This document shows, piece by piece, positions 21,401 to 36,600 of a stretch of DNA of 64,000 nt (position 1 is its first letter; every line of letters begins with the position of its first letter). A program made the position numbers and the translations under genes. The stretch comes from Scatophagus argus (taxonomy: Eukaryota > Chordata > Actinopteri > Scatophagidae): the NCBI RefSeq assembly GCF_020382885.2, contig NC_058513.1:14905641-14969640 (forward strand), read 5' to 3'. The notes under the pieces are model-generated. The model did not search any database. It was given only the letters and a program-made list of their open reading frames with translations, and was not told the DNA's origin.

Positions 21401-23213
21401 TGGGTTCCCTTGTTGACAAGGTGAAACAGTTTAAAGCTCGACACACGGCACGATACGAAATTATAATCTGTGAAATTGTTAAATTTTAAGGAGGATGCAG
21501 GCGGGACTGACTGATCTATGTAATCTATAGAAGAATAACTGTATATAGTGTGGGGTAAAAGTATGCATTGATCTTTATGGGTGTCATATTAATATAGATC
21601 TATAATTTAATTATTAATGTGTAAGAAGCAATTTCATGTGCTTGTTAGTCAAAGAGGAGATATAGCCTAGTAATTTTATATACTGTTTATATAAAAACAT
21701 GTTTAATTAGGTAATAAATAAACATAGTGGGGTAAGGTACATATTTAACTCTAAGCATTACACGTGGTCAGTAATGTGCAATGTGCTGTGTATAGCTTTT
21801 GAGTGCTATAATTTTTAATTGGTTATTTCACTTAAATAGTTAATCAATTTCCTGTAGTCTCTCACTCTGTGCTGCCGTAACAAGTTAATTTATCTCGCTG
21901 AGGAGCAATAAATAAATAAATAAATAAATAAATAAATCCGTACCCGAAGAGAGTCAGAATATCCATTAAAGATCGGGGCTTCACAAGTGCAGCTCATTCA
22001 TTTCCTTCTCCCCGTCTTCGCAGCAGGATGGATGATTAACATTTTACCTACTACAGCTGGCTAATGTTTAAAGATAAAGTCCCTCAGGTCCTCGTGTCAT
22101 GTCAGGAAGCATCTGGCTTATTGTAAGTGCTCTTGAGCAATAACCAGTTATGCTAATCCACCGCCTAGAAATACTGACCTTAAATACTCTAATATATAGA
22201 AAATAAGTCCTGCACTTAAAATCAAAAGTGCGTGTGTATTATCAGTAAAAAAAGTATTTTAATGTGGTGTGTATTGTTTTGTTATTATTACTACCGGTAC
22301 ATTTAGGTGTGAGCAGTATTTTAATGTTATCTTTGGTCAAATGAGCTGCAATGAAGTACTCAGGAAGTTGAGGTAGTTTTATTATTATGCCCATTACATG
22401 TTTTCAAACTCTTAAAACTGTAGGGTAACTTTAGCTGTCAAATACAGTAAAGCATATAACAGTAAACAACACATTACCCTCTGAGATGCAGTGGCGTGTA
22501 AGTGTAGAGTTGCCACAAATGGAAGTACTCAAATGCAACACAAGCACCTCTGAATTTTACGTTTTTACTCATTTGCAACACAGGCGAAAAAAATAAAAAT
22601 TAAAATTAAATTAAATTAGCAACATAAAGTCTATCAACCCATGCTATAACTATTATCACCACCCTCTCAATAGTCTCAGCACAGAATAGCAACGAGCATC
22701 AGCTGGGTGTAATAGCAGAGAGTGCGAGAGCAGGAAATTACCTGTTGGCTGGCGCACACCTGTATACACAACAAGCTCTCTGTCGCATGACTGCAAGCCC
22801 GTGCTGACGGCTGAGGTCAGCACCTCCCTAATGTGGCGGATAAAGATCAAGCAGATGCCACGAGAAATGCACTTGGAAGGCATGACTTTATAAATCAGCG
22901 CTGGTGCTCCCTCTTATCTCTTATGCTGTGCGCCTCTGAAGAGCTGGAGGCTGACTTGTTTAGTAAGACGTTACCACAACAAGGTAGTTTTCAGGGTGAC
23001 CACTAGAGGTCATTTAAAGTAATTTTAAACATAAACAAATATGGATAAGCAGTAATATATAATTTCTCCGATTTATTTTAGTTGTTTTTGTATGCATAAT
23101 CATGCATGTGCAGCCCAAGCTTTCTCGCTCTGTCGCATACAGTAACGGTACAGTGTGCTTGTCAACGCGGGGTTGTGTCGATAAAGTTTATTCAAAATCT
23201 CCCTCCTGCAACA
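21401..23213. other. Spacer between socs3 and pgs1
   Basis: The two genes are divergent (head to head), so this AT-rich 1.8 kb carries both upstream regions. It holds an (AATA)n tract at about 21907-21937. The last 100 bp before 23214 should contain the pgs1 5' UTR. Confidence 0.6.
21907..21937. repeat. (AATA)n microsatellite
   Basis: About seven tetranucleotide units. Confidence 0.95.
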
Positions 23214-26200
23214 ATGGCGGCTCCCATGTCCTGGAGGAGGCTGGTGTACTCCGTGTACACACCGGCCATCACCGGGGTTTTTACACGAATATCTGACCGA
23301 CTCTTCCGTGCACGGGACAGAAGAGGAGGGTAAGGGACTCGGCTCACCAACGGAGACACAAACATGGCGATAGAACCGAGTTTTTCCCGTCGAGGTTTAA
23401 GCTATCCTCTCTCAAGAATCAAGAGTTAAAGATGCCCCGCTAATGTTGCCACTGCTAACGCGTCCGGTATCGGGCTTTTACCTTTAGGTTTGCCGTTAGT
23501 TTTAAAACCTGCAAAGCGCAAGCCCACGATGTTTTATCGCGTTTATCACCTAACTTATTTGGGGTGAAACTAACGTGTTTACAGCATATACTAATGGAAG
23601 TTATCGTGAGTTCTGCAAAATTGTCCCCCGCTACTGTTCCCATCCTAGCTAACAGTAGCTAATCTTCAGGGTAAGAAGAGACTTCTGTTACTGAAGGGCC
23701 GCACATGATGTTCTTTCTGAAGTTCGTTATGTAACCTGGACTGTCACCTTCACTAAGACTGAACTGTGACACCTGTCTGTTGCTCTCTGTCACTGCTGCC
23801 CCATAATGTGACGCTCAGAGTTTACGGAGCTACATTTCCGGCCAGTGGTCACTCAGGTGTTCAGTACACCTGCGGCTAACCTAGAGGGGCCCGTACAGAT
23901 TAGAAGACTTGGTCGAAAACACCTTTGTCCTCAAGCACAGCAGCAGGCTGTTTGGCTTGTTATAGCAGATGAAGCACACATGTTTGACTGATAACATTAA
24001 TGAGGGCTTTGTTCCGCTCGTGTGCCCCAGTGAGGCATGTGACAACAAGCATACTAACAGGACCCTGAAGCTGAAGCGACGAAGCGGAATTCAGTCAATA
24101 GTCATTTTATTATTTACAGCAGCGCTTTTCGTAATTGAATAAAGGTCATCTGAAAACCAAGGTTACTGCAGTTTAAGTCAGCAGAATTTAAGGTAACACC
24201 GAAGAGTCTGATGCTGTTTAGTGTAAAGCCCAGTTCCTGCATCATAAGTCTGTTTACAAAAAAAGAAGCAGCATGCAGCCTGTTTATATCGTATATGTTG
24301 ACATATTTGTTGTGTATCTTTCTTATCTTTCTCATACTTTGTCTTCCTTTCTGTTTAAGTAAAGAGTACGTTGCAAATCATACAGCAAGTATGGATTTGA
24401 TATTAGTCTTATTCATATCACTAATACTGTCAAAGGTATGTGGATGTTTTTATGCACTGTTGGCGTGTGGTTGGTTTTCATGGTTTAGGCCCCTGAGTCC
24501 TGATGAAAGATAAATCTTAATCTTTTTTTGGCAGTAGTATGCTTCCAACTTTGTGGCAACAGTTTGTGAGAAACCCTTTCTGTTTCAGCACGACAGCAAC
24601 TGTGCACAAGGCCACATCCACACACAAATGTTTTTTGTGGGCGAACTTTATTGGTCTGCACAGAGCTGTGAACTCAGCCCCATCCAGCACCTTTGCGATG
24701 AACTGGAGGTCTTATTAACCAACATCAGTCACCGATATCTCACCCAAAATATTGTGAAAAGTCTTCCTAGAAGAGGAGATGAGGCTGTTTTAGCCGAAGT
24801 TAGATGTGAGTGTCCACGTACTTTTTGGCCATGTTGTGTACATACTGGTCTTAGTTTCCCTCACCGTCTTAAAGAATGTTTGTTGCGATTATTTTAAGCT
24901 TGTACTAATATTGAATTGTTGCTTGGATCGACAGCCATGAATCCAAAAGTTGTGAGGCCGCGTGAAACATAAATAAAAACACAATTCTATCATTTGTAAA
25001 TAAACTGACAACAGGTGTACTGAAGTGTTCCTGAGCCCATCTGTTTATATCTTTTATCTGGTCGCGTGTTTCACATCCTTGCTTGTGAATGATTGAGCCT
25101 TTTGAGGATTCACCCGTTCATACCCAGTCATGACGCTCCCACCTGTTACCAGTGTACCCGTACATCTGTGGTATGTTCAAACAGGTATGCTTTTTTTTTT
25201 TTGAGCTTCCCGCTTCCCGCAACTTTCCCAGTCTGTTGTTGCTCTTGTCCCAACTTGTTTGGAATATTTTGGTGGCTTCTAATTCAGAATGAGTCGATGA
25301 GGTCAGACATTACATATATTGTCTGGGTGCCATTCTTCTTTATTTGCTTTACACACTGTGAAAGCCTTTTTTAAAATCAAAGATGATGAAGACAAGTATT
25401 TCCGGATTGGTAAATGAATCTTGAGCCGTTGAGAAGAATGAGGATCTAAATCTTTGAAAGCTACAATGAGATCACACAAGTTTCCAGTTGGGGAATTTTC
25501 AATTCAGACAGACAGACGGAGCCTTTTTTTTCCCCTTATCTCATGCTTCAAATCAGGAGGGATGTGGTGCAGTCAGAGTAAACAGCTGCTCTGTTCATTG
25601 CACTAACTAGCTGGAGCCTTACTTAATTAAATTGTCCTCTAACCTTGTTAAAGTGCATGAAATTGCTGCTCTACTGAGGTTGTCACGGTACCAGAATTTG
25701 AAACTCTGATGCAATACTAGTGTAAAAAAAAAAAAACAAAGATAAAAAGTCAGAGGCACACAACACATGATAATTTTTCATTATTATTAACTGCTAGTAG
25801 AGAAAAAGTCACTGAAAACACATGAGTGAACACACACTGGCTTGTTTATAGTAACATCTGTGCAGCCTTGGGTTGAAAATCTGATTGGAGTTCTGTTTTC
25901 TTACAGCTTCGGTATTTTTGATAGTATCAAAAGCCGACAGCGTATGGTTTTAAACCTGCTAACGATACATTCATACTTTACACAATCCTAGCATCTACAG
26001 ATACCATGTTATAGTATGCTGATACTGAGTGTAAAATATTTGAAGAACTACTTCCTTCTGTTTTTTTTCTTCAGTCTTCCTGGGGATTAAGATTATAGTT
26101 GATTTTGTTTTGCTGAAATGAAAAGCTGCAACAGTGGTGTCTGGCTTATCTCCTGTCACGTTGCCTTTATATTTTATGAGTTAGAGCCGGTTGTAAAGCC

Positions 26201-29200
26201 TCCGGGTTCAGCTGAGGGTACCATTACATTACATATTCCTGTTTTCAAGTTGGACTTGTCGGTTTGTAGATGCCGCTAATTTGCACAGTTGTAAAAGACC
26301 AAGATAGTTCCGTATTGATAAGAGGAAGTTCTCATTCTTGCTACAGTTATTTGATTGTACTGTTATTTAATCATCTAATCCTTTGAGGAATGTACATGTG
26401 ATAACATGACTTAAATCCCAAACATCGGGGGAAATCCCATCTGTGTTTGCTGAGGAACTTTGAATTCAGCACGGTGGCTTTGGAAAGAAACCCTGAGCTG
26501 TGTTTTCTCTTTTAACATGACTTTTGTGTCCTCCGAGTTCTTGGTTTTCTTGGGTTAAATCCCAACCAGAAGGTAAAACCATGTGAATATGCGTGTGTGT
26601 GTTTGGGTGAAATTTGGCCAGGGTGAATGTAAAGGAATTCAGTCAAATGACTTCTGACGATCAGTTGTGTCTGAGGTTAACTCTCCACCCTGTCTTAATT
26701 TAATGTGGTTGCATTGTCAGACCAAATAGTGAGACTGTAGTCAATAACAAAAGCACTGTGGTGATGGGGTGAATTTCAGGACACACTGTTAAATGTTCTC
26801 ATAGGTCTCTGTCTAAATGATTAAATGCAACAATCGGGTGATTAGTTGTTAGACCGAAAATGATCATCTTCAGTCATTTTTTTAGGTCAAGAAGAGCAAC
26901 AGTTTTTCAAAGCAAAAGAAAGGAAAATTTCAAAACATTTGCTTGTTTCATGAAAGCAAACTGAATATCTTTGGTTTCTTGGACTGGTGGTTGGCCAGAG
27001 ATGAAATTTCAGGACTTCATGTTGAACTATCTGAAGTTATAACTGCCATTTTTGTCTCTTTTTGCCACAAAAATAATAAATCGAGAAAACAATCAGCAGA
27101 TTAATTGTTTTTTGCAGCCCTAGTTTGAATGCACTTAAAGATATCAGCCAAGCTTTGGCGGGTGTCACCACAGACTGCAGAGCTTCCCCGCCATGCAACA
27201 TGATATGAAGTATTGTGATGTGTTCATGTGCTGTCGGGAAGCTCTGACGTCTCACACCTGAGAGTCGGCTGGCAGCTGAAAGACAGCACAAGAACAAGAT
27301 ACCTAAGAAACTGTTTTTTTTCCTGTGATGTATGGGACAGCTGGCTCGTTTTATGTGTCGTGGTCTTCCGAGGAACGTAGGAAGCAAGACACAGTCCGGA
27401 CTTCAGGCTTTCGGTGGGAAGAAATAAACAAGATAGTAAAAACATCTCTTTGGGAAGGAACATATCAATTTATAAGTATTTTAAATGCCTGTAAGGAAGT
27501 GAAGAGGACCAATAAAAAGCCAGTTATCAGCGACAAAAGAAAGTTTCAGTGTCCCTACATCAGTGAGAATATTTACAATGTATTCATCACAATCGGGTAG
27601 ATGTATGGAAAGCTGAGTAGAATAATCGTATGCGTGAGAGACTTAAAGTTTATTCCTTATCTTGGAAATGAGAGTTGGAGCAACAACCTCACGGCGAGGA
27701 AGATGTTGTGATTAGACCTTGTGGTGAAACTGTTGTGTCATCTAATCAAAATGACCGAAAACAAATGACTAATTTTGCTGTTCGAGTAACCAGTTTGGGT
27801 CACAGACTGTTGTGAAACCATAGCAAGCTATCGTGATACGTTTCCACCGAAGTCAAAACAAGATATCATCAGGTTATTGCGTAGTGCTCACCACTTATCC
27901 CACTGTCTTATTATGTATTAAAAATCCAGACATGTTGTCAAAAGAAAATTGTTTCATTTTTAGCTGAACCAACACAAAAACGATTCTTCTTCCAGGTCCT
28001 CTGTTCTGCTGCTGGCTCCCCTCCTGGCTGAAGCCGAACCGGCCCCCCGACGCGTCTCCAGGCCCACCGGGTCAGCCGGAGCTCAGGGCACAGCCGGCCT
28101 TTACACCCACTTCAGATGGATGGCTGAGCACGTGCCCGCCTTCCGGGTGCCGGGCACCCACATCCACATCCTCACCTCACCTGACCAATTCTACCAGGCC
28201 ATGAAGGTCAGTGTCATTGTGGAAATAAATGTTCTGCTACAGCTGCAAAGGAGTGATTCAACAGGGAAAACAAAACTAAGGTCAATATTGACTTCATGAC
28301 AAACGAGGCAGAGAAAGTGCTGGAGGTATTTTCCCAGCAGAGTCTCATTGTTTGAGTTGACAAAGCACCACACTGCAGTTTGCAGGAGTGAACTGCTCAG
28401 CTCTAAAGCGGCTCGGCTGGGAGCAAACCTACAGTTTCACAGCGTTGAGTTACAAACTGGAGTTAGTATGTTTTGTTTCTCTGAACGAACGCACGGCTTT
28501 TCTCTGTCGCCGCATTGGAATCCATTCATGTTTCTACCTTAAGCTTAGCTTCTATTGTGGCAGTAGCTTCTCTCACACAAAGCCATCTTTTGTCTTTGAC
28601 AGTAAGAGTTTAATAATACAAACAAGAAATGTGCTTTTCCCGGCCTTAATGTGAAAGTGTCTAACACCCTCAACACTCAGTGTGAGTCATTGTGTGTGTG
28701 TTAAAAATGTTTTATTGTCACAGGGGTGTGTGAATGGGTGTTATTTCTATGTTTTATTTTTACTGACACTTCCCCATAACTTACCGGCACTTGTATTGTT
28801 TTATTTTTAGCACACTTGTCTTTCCTTTCTCTTAATCGTCACCGGGATGATGTTTGTAGATTTATCATTTTGACACTTATGTATGCAGAGATGCCAAAAC
28901 ATTTGTAGCGGCTTGTGTAAAAATGAGAACAAAATGAAGTCATGCAATTATTTTCCTTCTTGTAGCAGGCATCGAAACAGCGGTGGAAAGTAACCGCATA
29001 CATTCAAGAGCTGTACAGTGCTTTATATACCTCACAACAGGCAATTGTGCTCTGAAGGACTGTACTTAGGTACTCTGACTTAACATGAGTGTTTCCATTT
29101 TGTTCTGCAGTCATACTTCTATAATTTTCTGCTCTCTCTGTGTCCACAAATGGCTGTCATTTAATGAAAAAGAACATTTTTCTCACTTCTACTTAATTTG

Positions 29201-32200
29201 GTTTGCGTGTGCAGACTGAGCATGTGCGCATGTGACTTGCAGGAAACGTTAACTGCTGCTTACACGTTATCATTTCTCAGTATCAGACATTTGTGACCAG
29301 ATGCCTCACACCCACACGTGTGTAATAATTCAACGTTTGCTTGTTTTCTTCTCGCTCCAGGCGCGAATCAAGACGGCGAGGAGGCGAGTGGTGATGGCCT
29401 CGTTGTATCTGGGAACAGGTCAGCTGGAGAAGGAGCTGGTGAGAAAAGTGGTGTTTTGCGTGTGCGAGAACCAAACCCCCCGTTTAGAAATTCCCTTTCA
29501 AGTATTTACGTCTTCGGTTTTGGGCAGGTGAGAACAATGCCATCCAAATACAGCCACGTGCCAAATAACTGGTCGGAGCTGCCAGAAAATGTGAGTCAGT
29601 TTCATCCTCCAAGAGAACCGCATTGTGGTTTGTTCAGAATGAAAGTGTACTCCAGGCCAACTACAAGGAATGACCCCAAAATGCAAGGGTTTATGGGAAT
29701 AAGGAGACCAGTTTTGGCATGTGATAGCCTGCTATTCTCCATGCTTGGAAAGCCTGCTATAACAACATTAACCCAGAACAAACCACAGTCTGGACTGATG
29801 CTCGCATTCAGCTGTTTTTCATGTTTTTTGTTGTTTTTTTTTTTTTTCCAACCTAGTACAAGCTGCAGAGTTACAGAAAAAAAAGACACACGCAACTCAA
29901 ACATGCTTAATTACAGTTAAAAGCATTCAAATCAGATGCCAAACTCTGTAACCTCACAGGATGATGGATTACCAGAAAGGTTGAGTCAATAAGGTACAGC
30001 GAGTCCATGTGACTTTTATTTTCAAGCTCAGGTTTGCTTTAATTTGGACAGAATGAACTGACCTCACGTCAGGACAAAAAAAATGTGAGTTTAGAGCGAA
30101 CAATCCAAACTGCAGGTGTAATTTCACCCTAAAGCCTGGATGTCCAACACGACCCTGATCCCACGCTCGGCACAAAAGGCACTTAAGTGATATCGACGGT
30201 CACACCCCTGTTGACTTATTTACATATGCGCAGGTGCAGGCAATGAGAATGATGTGAAATTTTTAAAGAAAGGCGTGTTTTTTTTTTTTTTTTTTCAGCA
30301 GACAATATGCACAGTTAATTCAGAGTGCTTTTATACCTGTGTGCAGGTGTTGGGGAGTACGACTGCATATGTGGGGGGAAAAAAAGGTTGTTTAAAGCCT
30401 TTCTTGGCTCATACGTGAGCTTGTGCCACCGTAGAATATAACAAATTACCTCAGGTGAAGCCTTGAGGCTACATTATCGGAACAAACCCAAATTCCCAGC
30501 CAAACTGTCTGTGGTGAATTGTGGGATTGTGGGTAATGTGGGCAGTGGGTTTTGACAAGACAGAAGAATGTGTAGAATGAAAAGGATGATGTTGCTGTGA
30601 AGTTTCTTTTTGAATGAAGACATTCATTAGAAATAAATCTAAAACACACAAAAACAAAACTAAGTACAGTAGAACACAACATAAACGTGGACTAAGAAGT
30701 ATCAAACTCAAATTACCTCTGAGCTGCCGGTGGCCTCTTTGTCCTCTCTCATTCTTTTGGGTTTTGGGGGTAATTTTAAACTCTGAACCATGAAATTGTC
30801 TCGCAGGAGGCCAGCAGTTTGTGACCCACAGTCTAAATACTTGACATTTAGTTAAAAGCAGCTTTTCCCCGAATTTGTAGGTGGTAAGTGTTTGTTCAGA
30901 GTTTGCTGTGTCTTTGCTTTAAAGGACAAGCACATTTTTTGGCGTCCCTCAGACCTCCTACTCGTGATCACATTTCTCCCCAGAGCAGAGCTGGAGGTGT
31001 TGGTGGTGCAAGACGTCCCCAGAGACCTCTCTACTGGGAAGAAGAAACCTTTTACTGGCATGCAAACAAGCTCTCTGGAGTGACGTATAATGAGTGCATT
31101 TGGGCACCAGATGCACAATTTAGCCGAAGTGGAAAAAGCACGCGGGTTTGATATCAGGTGGGGAACAAATGCCAGGCTCGCCACAAATGAAGACTCTACG
31201 CTGGCTACCAGTGGTGCCCTCTGAAGAGCTGCCATTTCCTCTTGAGTTAGCTGTGCTTTTCCCACGCTTGGTAAACAGATAATAAAAGGGTTGCCAGTGT
31301 CTGATAGATGTTGTCTGCTGCCAGTTAATCAATAATAGTTAATCCACGGCTTTGTTTTGTGTCTGCCCTCTTTGCATACACAAGCAGCAGGACAAAGAGT
31401 AACGTCTCCTTAGCTTTCAGAGAACAAGTAAGAACAAACATCACCTGCTGACAAGGCAGAAGAACACAAACCTTGTGGTTTGCCGAATGAGAAGTGAAAA
31501 CATGCTTACAGACGAAAGGAAACCTTGTGCTCACTCATCCTTGACAGAAGTTCACTTGAACCCAGTTGCAGATGTTTGTTTAGGGGTGAAATTGATGCAT
31601 TACTCTCTTATGAATGTTCTGATGGTCATCCACTGTTGTTTTTCTTCTTGTTCAGGTGGACTGTATGGAGGAAGCTCTGCAGCGTTCGCAGGCAAACGGT
31701 CAAGCTCCAGAGTTGAAAGTCTCCATATTGCTGGACTACACGCGCGGCTCGCGAGGTTGTTGCCGTTTTCCCCCGTGCTGAGTATCGCCGAGCGCCGCGC
31801 TCATCGTCCTGATTGTGTTTTGTGGCTCTCGTGTGCAGGACAGGTCAACTCGAGGACCATGCTGCTGCCGTTGCTGCAGCGCTTCGCCTCTCAGATGCGG
31901 GTGTCTCTGTATCACACTCCAGACCTGAGGGGGCTGCTGCGGCTGCTGGTCCCTCAGCGCTTCAACGAGACCATCGGAGTCCAGCACATCAAGGCCTACC
32001 TGTTTGACGACAGCATTATCATCAGCGGGTGCGTATAGCTTTAATGTGTTCACCTTCGTGTCAATATGGCCTCCACCCTCCTCACTCTGCGTCCACCCTT
32101 TTTTAATCTTGTTTTGGTCCATGTTCTGTTTGCATAAAGCTTTCCTAATCAAAGTGCAGGTGTTTGCCATCATTTCTAGGAAATGTTCTCAGTGTACACC

Positions 32201-33366
32201 ACTGGGTGTGCTCCAAACCCCACGGGCACGCTGCCGGGTCAGTGTGGTTTCCGCTTCATTTCAGTTCTGCACACAAAATCTGATCTGAACCGACAGCTTC
32301 TGGGGAAGCAAAACAGAATACCATATGAACAAAACAATAGACACGAGTAAACACATATATTGTGCTCAGCAGAAGATAAGACAACATCCCTTTTCCTGTT
32401 TTCGGAGAAAGACTTTAAGTAGCTACAACAGCAACACTTCAGTTTTTAGTCGCAGCCTTATTATGTTCTCAGCCTGTAAATGAGACGAGCAGCAGAAAAT
32501 ATGATATGTTAATTTACTGATGAATTCAATTAGCTGTGACCTGCTGGGCTTCACCAGCTATTTTATATCTCAAAATAATCAAAGTCTGATTCATAGCTAC
32601 TAAGTTCTATTAAAAGTTTTAAAGTTAATGAGCCACAGCTGAGCTAATCTGAAAATAAGAAGCCTGCTACCCATCAGTAAGTTTTCTGTTGCTCCTTGCT
32701 AATGAAAACCGTGAGGATTTGATAAGAGATTCATCATCAGCTGAGGTTAACAGATCCAAGTATTTTGCAGACTGGGATCTGGATCCAAAATGGAACCGGC
32801 TGTTGGAACGGATCCCTTCGTCCTTCTTTTTTCCTCTTTTCAAAACACTAGTTTCCTCTCTCTCTGTCCGTATTCCCTGGTCTCTTAAAAAACTGCCCGT
32901 CTCGCCGTCATTTTGCAGGGCCAACCTGAGCGACTCGTACTTCACCAACAGACAGGACCGCTACGTGCTGCTGGAGAACTGCAGCGAGGTCGCGGACTTC
33001 TTCTCCGACCTGGTGGAAGCCGTGGGTGACATTTCCCTGCAGCTGCAGCCTGATGACTCAGTCAGCATGATGGAGGGCATGGTGCACCCGTACAAAGGTA
33101 GGACCCAAACGCAACTGTGTGTGTGTGTGTTTACCCTCCAACATGTTTTGACACTGTTTGACACTTCATGCTCAGTTACGGTGGCACCGGCCCAGTTCTC
33201 AGCAAGAGGAGCCGATGGATTCCTGCTAATGGAGCTTGAAAGCTTAGACAGGCACATAGATGATGGTCAGTGTGTGTGTGCGCAGCGAGAAAGATGGAGA
33301 GAGCTCTTGCGGTTGGCTAACCATGCAGCCGGATGTGAAATTGTCAGATTTTTCTCTCTGTACTCT

Positions 33367-33415
<49 letters not shown>

Positions 33416-33573
33416 TGGTACTGTGTGTCCGTAACTGGAGCACAGACTGCCAGGATGTTAGTTCGAGGGGTGAATGACATCATGTCTGCAGGACTGGACC
33501 GCCGTGGTAAACGAACACCAGGAATAGAGCTGTGATGTCACAGTGTTGCTGGAAGATACGGAGCAACAACCAG

Positions 33574-33621
<48 letters not shown>

Positions 33622-36600
33622 TGAAATTCTAATAAAAGAGGCTTCTCCACGTATAAAAATAACAGGCGAGGCAAAGTCTGGCTGTAGTCGGCCAGTGAGA
33701 GTTAACTGCCTCATAATGCCGTTGCTGTGCAGTTTAAAGGCTCAGGTCACCCAAAAAACTCACGCTGGAGTCCGGCCCGATGGTCGGACTGAGCTCCGCC
33801 TGAGTGTTTCAGCCTGACGTGTACATGTCAGCTGATTCACATGCTGTTTGTTTTGTGTTCAGTCTGACCAATCAGAAGCAAGCGATGAATTCGTCCTGCT
33901 GACGTCCTTTTCAGTTGACGTGGAAGCTGTGGTTGCCAGTAGCAGTTAAAGTGACGCTTGTCCCCCCCGCACTGGTTACATCAATATGTTGATTTAAGCA
34001 TTGTTGTTTCTGTCAACATGCTGGAGGCCGAGTGCACAAGGCACAAAGCTGGTGGGACAGGAGCTTAGTGTTGACCTACAGTGTGTGTGTGTGGGGGGGG
34101 GAGGAACACAGTTACACACAAAAACGAAGTGCTGCTTGGTGCAACGTCAGGTGAATTATTCACACAGTGTTTCCTACTCTCTGATTTGTTTGCTTCCAGT
34201 GCGTCTTCTACGACGTTACTCCGAGCAAAAGCTGCTGTGAGGTGTCCTCGTGCGTTCAGTCAAGTTAGTTAGCTTGTCGTGACAAACTACTGGCACGTGG
34301 GATTTCAGGACATGCGTCTTCGAGTCTGTGAAACACACCACCACTTTATAAACTACTGCTGTTTATTTAAAATGACATATTGGAAATAATTGGTTTCAAA
34401 TGAGCTTAGCACTGAAAAGAACTGCTGCAGATCTGCTGTTTATCAGAGTTACAGGATTTCTCCTGGAAACTGGCAGCTCCAAATGTTTTTATGTGACTAA
34501 ACAAAGTGTTGTGCAGTTTCCAGTAAAAAGGGGCAAACTCATTTTCTGCATCAGTCAATAAGCACATTAAACAAATTCAGACTGACACCGCTTTCAGTTT
34601 CAGATGCGATGGCCATTAGTCAGCCAATCAGAACCAAGCATCTCCCAAAGGAACAAACCAACAACCCTTCAGCTGCGGTTGTTTTTGAATTTCCATCAGC
34701 ATCATCGTCTGTGCTTCATGTTACCAAGTGGCTGTAAACTCGCGTACACTCAGAGCACCGCGACCCAGAGATCAGACCGACCTGCCTCCCGCTGCACCCA
34801 CTCATCCTCATCTGTGTGCACGCTCATGTTTTGCATCTCCACCCAGGCAACAGACAGGAGTTCTCGGCGGTGGCGAGGTCGCGGATCATGGAGGTGCTGA
34901 ACGCAGCCCATGTGAGGCAGCAGCTGCTGAACCGGTCGGAGGACTCTGAGGACGAGGGGATGAGCGAGGGGGAGGAGGACACCTGGGTGTTTCCTCTGGT
35001 CCAGATGAAGCCTCTGGGAATCCAGGTGGACGAGCAGGTCACACAGGTGAGTCTCCACATGCAATGAAGCAGCCTCTTCTGATAATTTTAATTTGCTTTA
35101 TTGAGTTTCTGTTTGTTTCCTTGATAATAAGTAAATAACATTATTAGATGAAGGTTCCTGTTGCGACCAATAAATTATGATTATGAATAAACATTTGAGC
35201 ATTTATCTGGGGTTTATTGGTCAAATATTCTGGGAATGAACGCAATAAAGCGATCATCAGAGTAATAGACTGTAATTTGGTATAACAACAGCATTTAATG
35301 CAGTGAAGGTCCGCCATAAAAAGTTTCATCAGCATGGTCTCAGCTTTCATTTAATATTTTAAGTGTCACAGAGGGAGGACTCGTTACAGAGCTGCTGTCA
35401 GCACCCTTTGATTTAACTGACGGTGACGTGGCTTTTCACAAAATCAGCCATTTTGGTTGCATAAAGGAAAATAAAAACACTTTCTTAAAGGGAACATCAA
35501 GGTTTAAACAGATTTCCAGCCATATTTTGTGTCCTCGTGCACTCAAAAGTTGTAGTTTCCATCTGCACAGCCACAGAAAATGCTCCTGGAAGAAAGTAAA
35601 GAGACAAAAATACAGAGAGAAATAAAAATAACTATTGATTGTACTCTAGTACTCAAGTAAAATATATGAAATCATTGTTTCATGGTTTTTAAAGTCAAAT
35701 TTTTATCTCTTCGTAACATTCATAACATACATTAATCTGCTTTTATGAATGATGAAAATAACGTCAGTAAATTCAAGATTTTAAAAAGTATGAAAAGCAA
35801 CAGGAGTGAGCGAAGGCTGGACAAGAAACAAAATGTAATGTAAATCTTTTAGAGGCCTAAATTTACTCAGTTTTCAGTCCAGAGATCTCTAAGCAGAAAC
35901 AAGAAGTAAATCAGCCCCGAACTCGAGTCAAGAAGTCGTCATCAGACCCGAGCAAACATGAGGAAGGAAATCCAATGCACTGCTGCATTAAAGGCGTGTT
36001 ATCATTTCATTTATTGTAATCGACATAAATCTGACAAGTCATCCGGACAGATTTCATATTGCTCAGCTCTGTAATGAGTCCTAAGCATACAGCAGTAATA
36101 AAACACTGATAAGCAGCTCAATTAATGGCACAGCGACCAGTTTTATTTTTCACTTTGTCAGAAATTAGAATCACGGTGGCAACGTGTCCTCCTTCGCTTT
36201 CTGTTTCTTCTTAAACCTCCAGCGGCTGCTGACCGACGCCAGGCCGGACTCCACGGTGTTTCTGACATCAGGTTACTTCAACCTGACCCAGGCGTACATG
36301 CAGCTGGTGCTCGGTGCCGGAGCCAGCTACCGCATCCTCACCGCCTCCCCCGAGGTCAACGGGTTCTTCGGAGCCAAGGGCGTCGCCGGAGCTATCCCTG
36401 CGGCCTACATCCACATCGCCAGGCAGTTTTACAATCAGGTGTGCCGTCTGGGCCAGCAGGAGAGGGTACACCTGCACGAGTACCACAGATCACAGTGGAC
36501 CTTCCACGCCAAAGGTGGGACGAGACAAAAGCACACATACCTGTCGGTATCGAAACTTCCTGTTCCTTATTTTCTGCTTTTTGAATTAGTCAGTGCACAA

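Noticed and set aside
31475-32038. 187-codon frame spanning pgs1 exons 4 and 5
   Set aside because: It reads out of the exon frame through the 83-bp intron 4 before re-entering exon 5; the pgs1 exons with GT-AG ends explain the coding signal.
32689-33477. 262-codon frame around pgs1 exon 6
   Set aside because: Only 32919-33097 is exon; the rest is intron including a CA repeat read as His-Thr.
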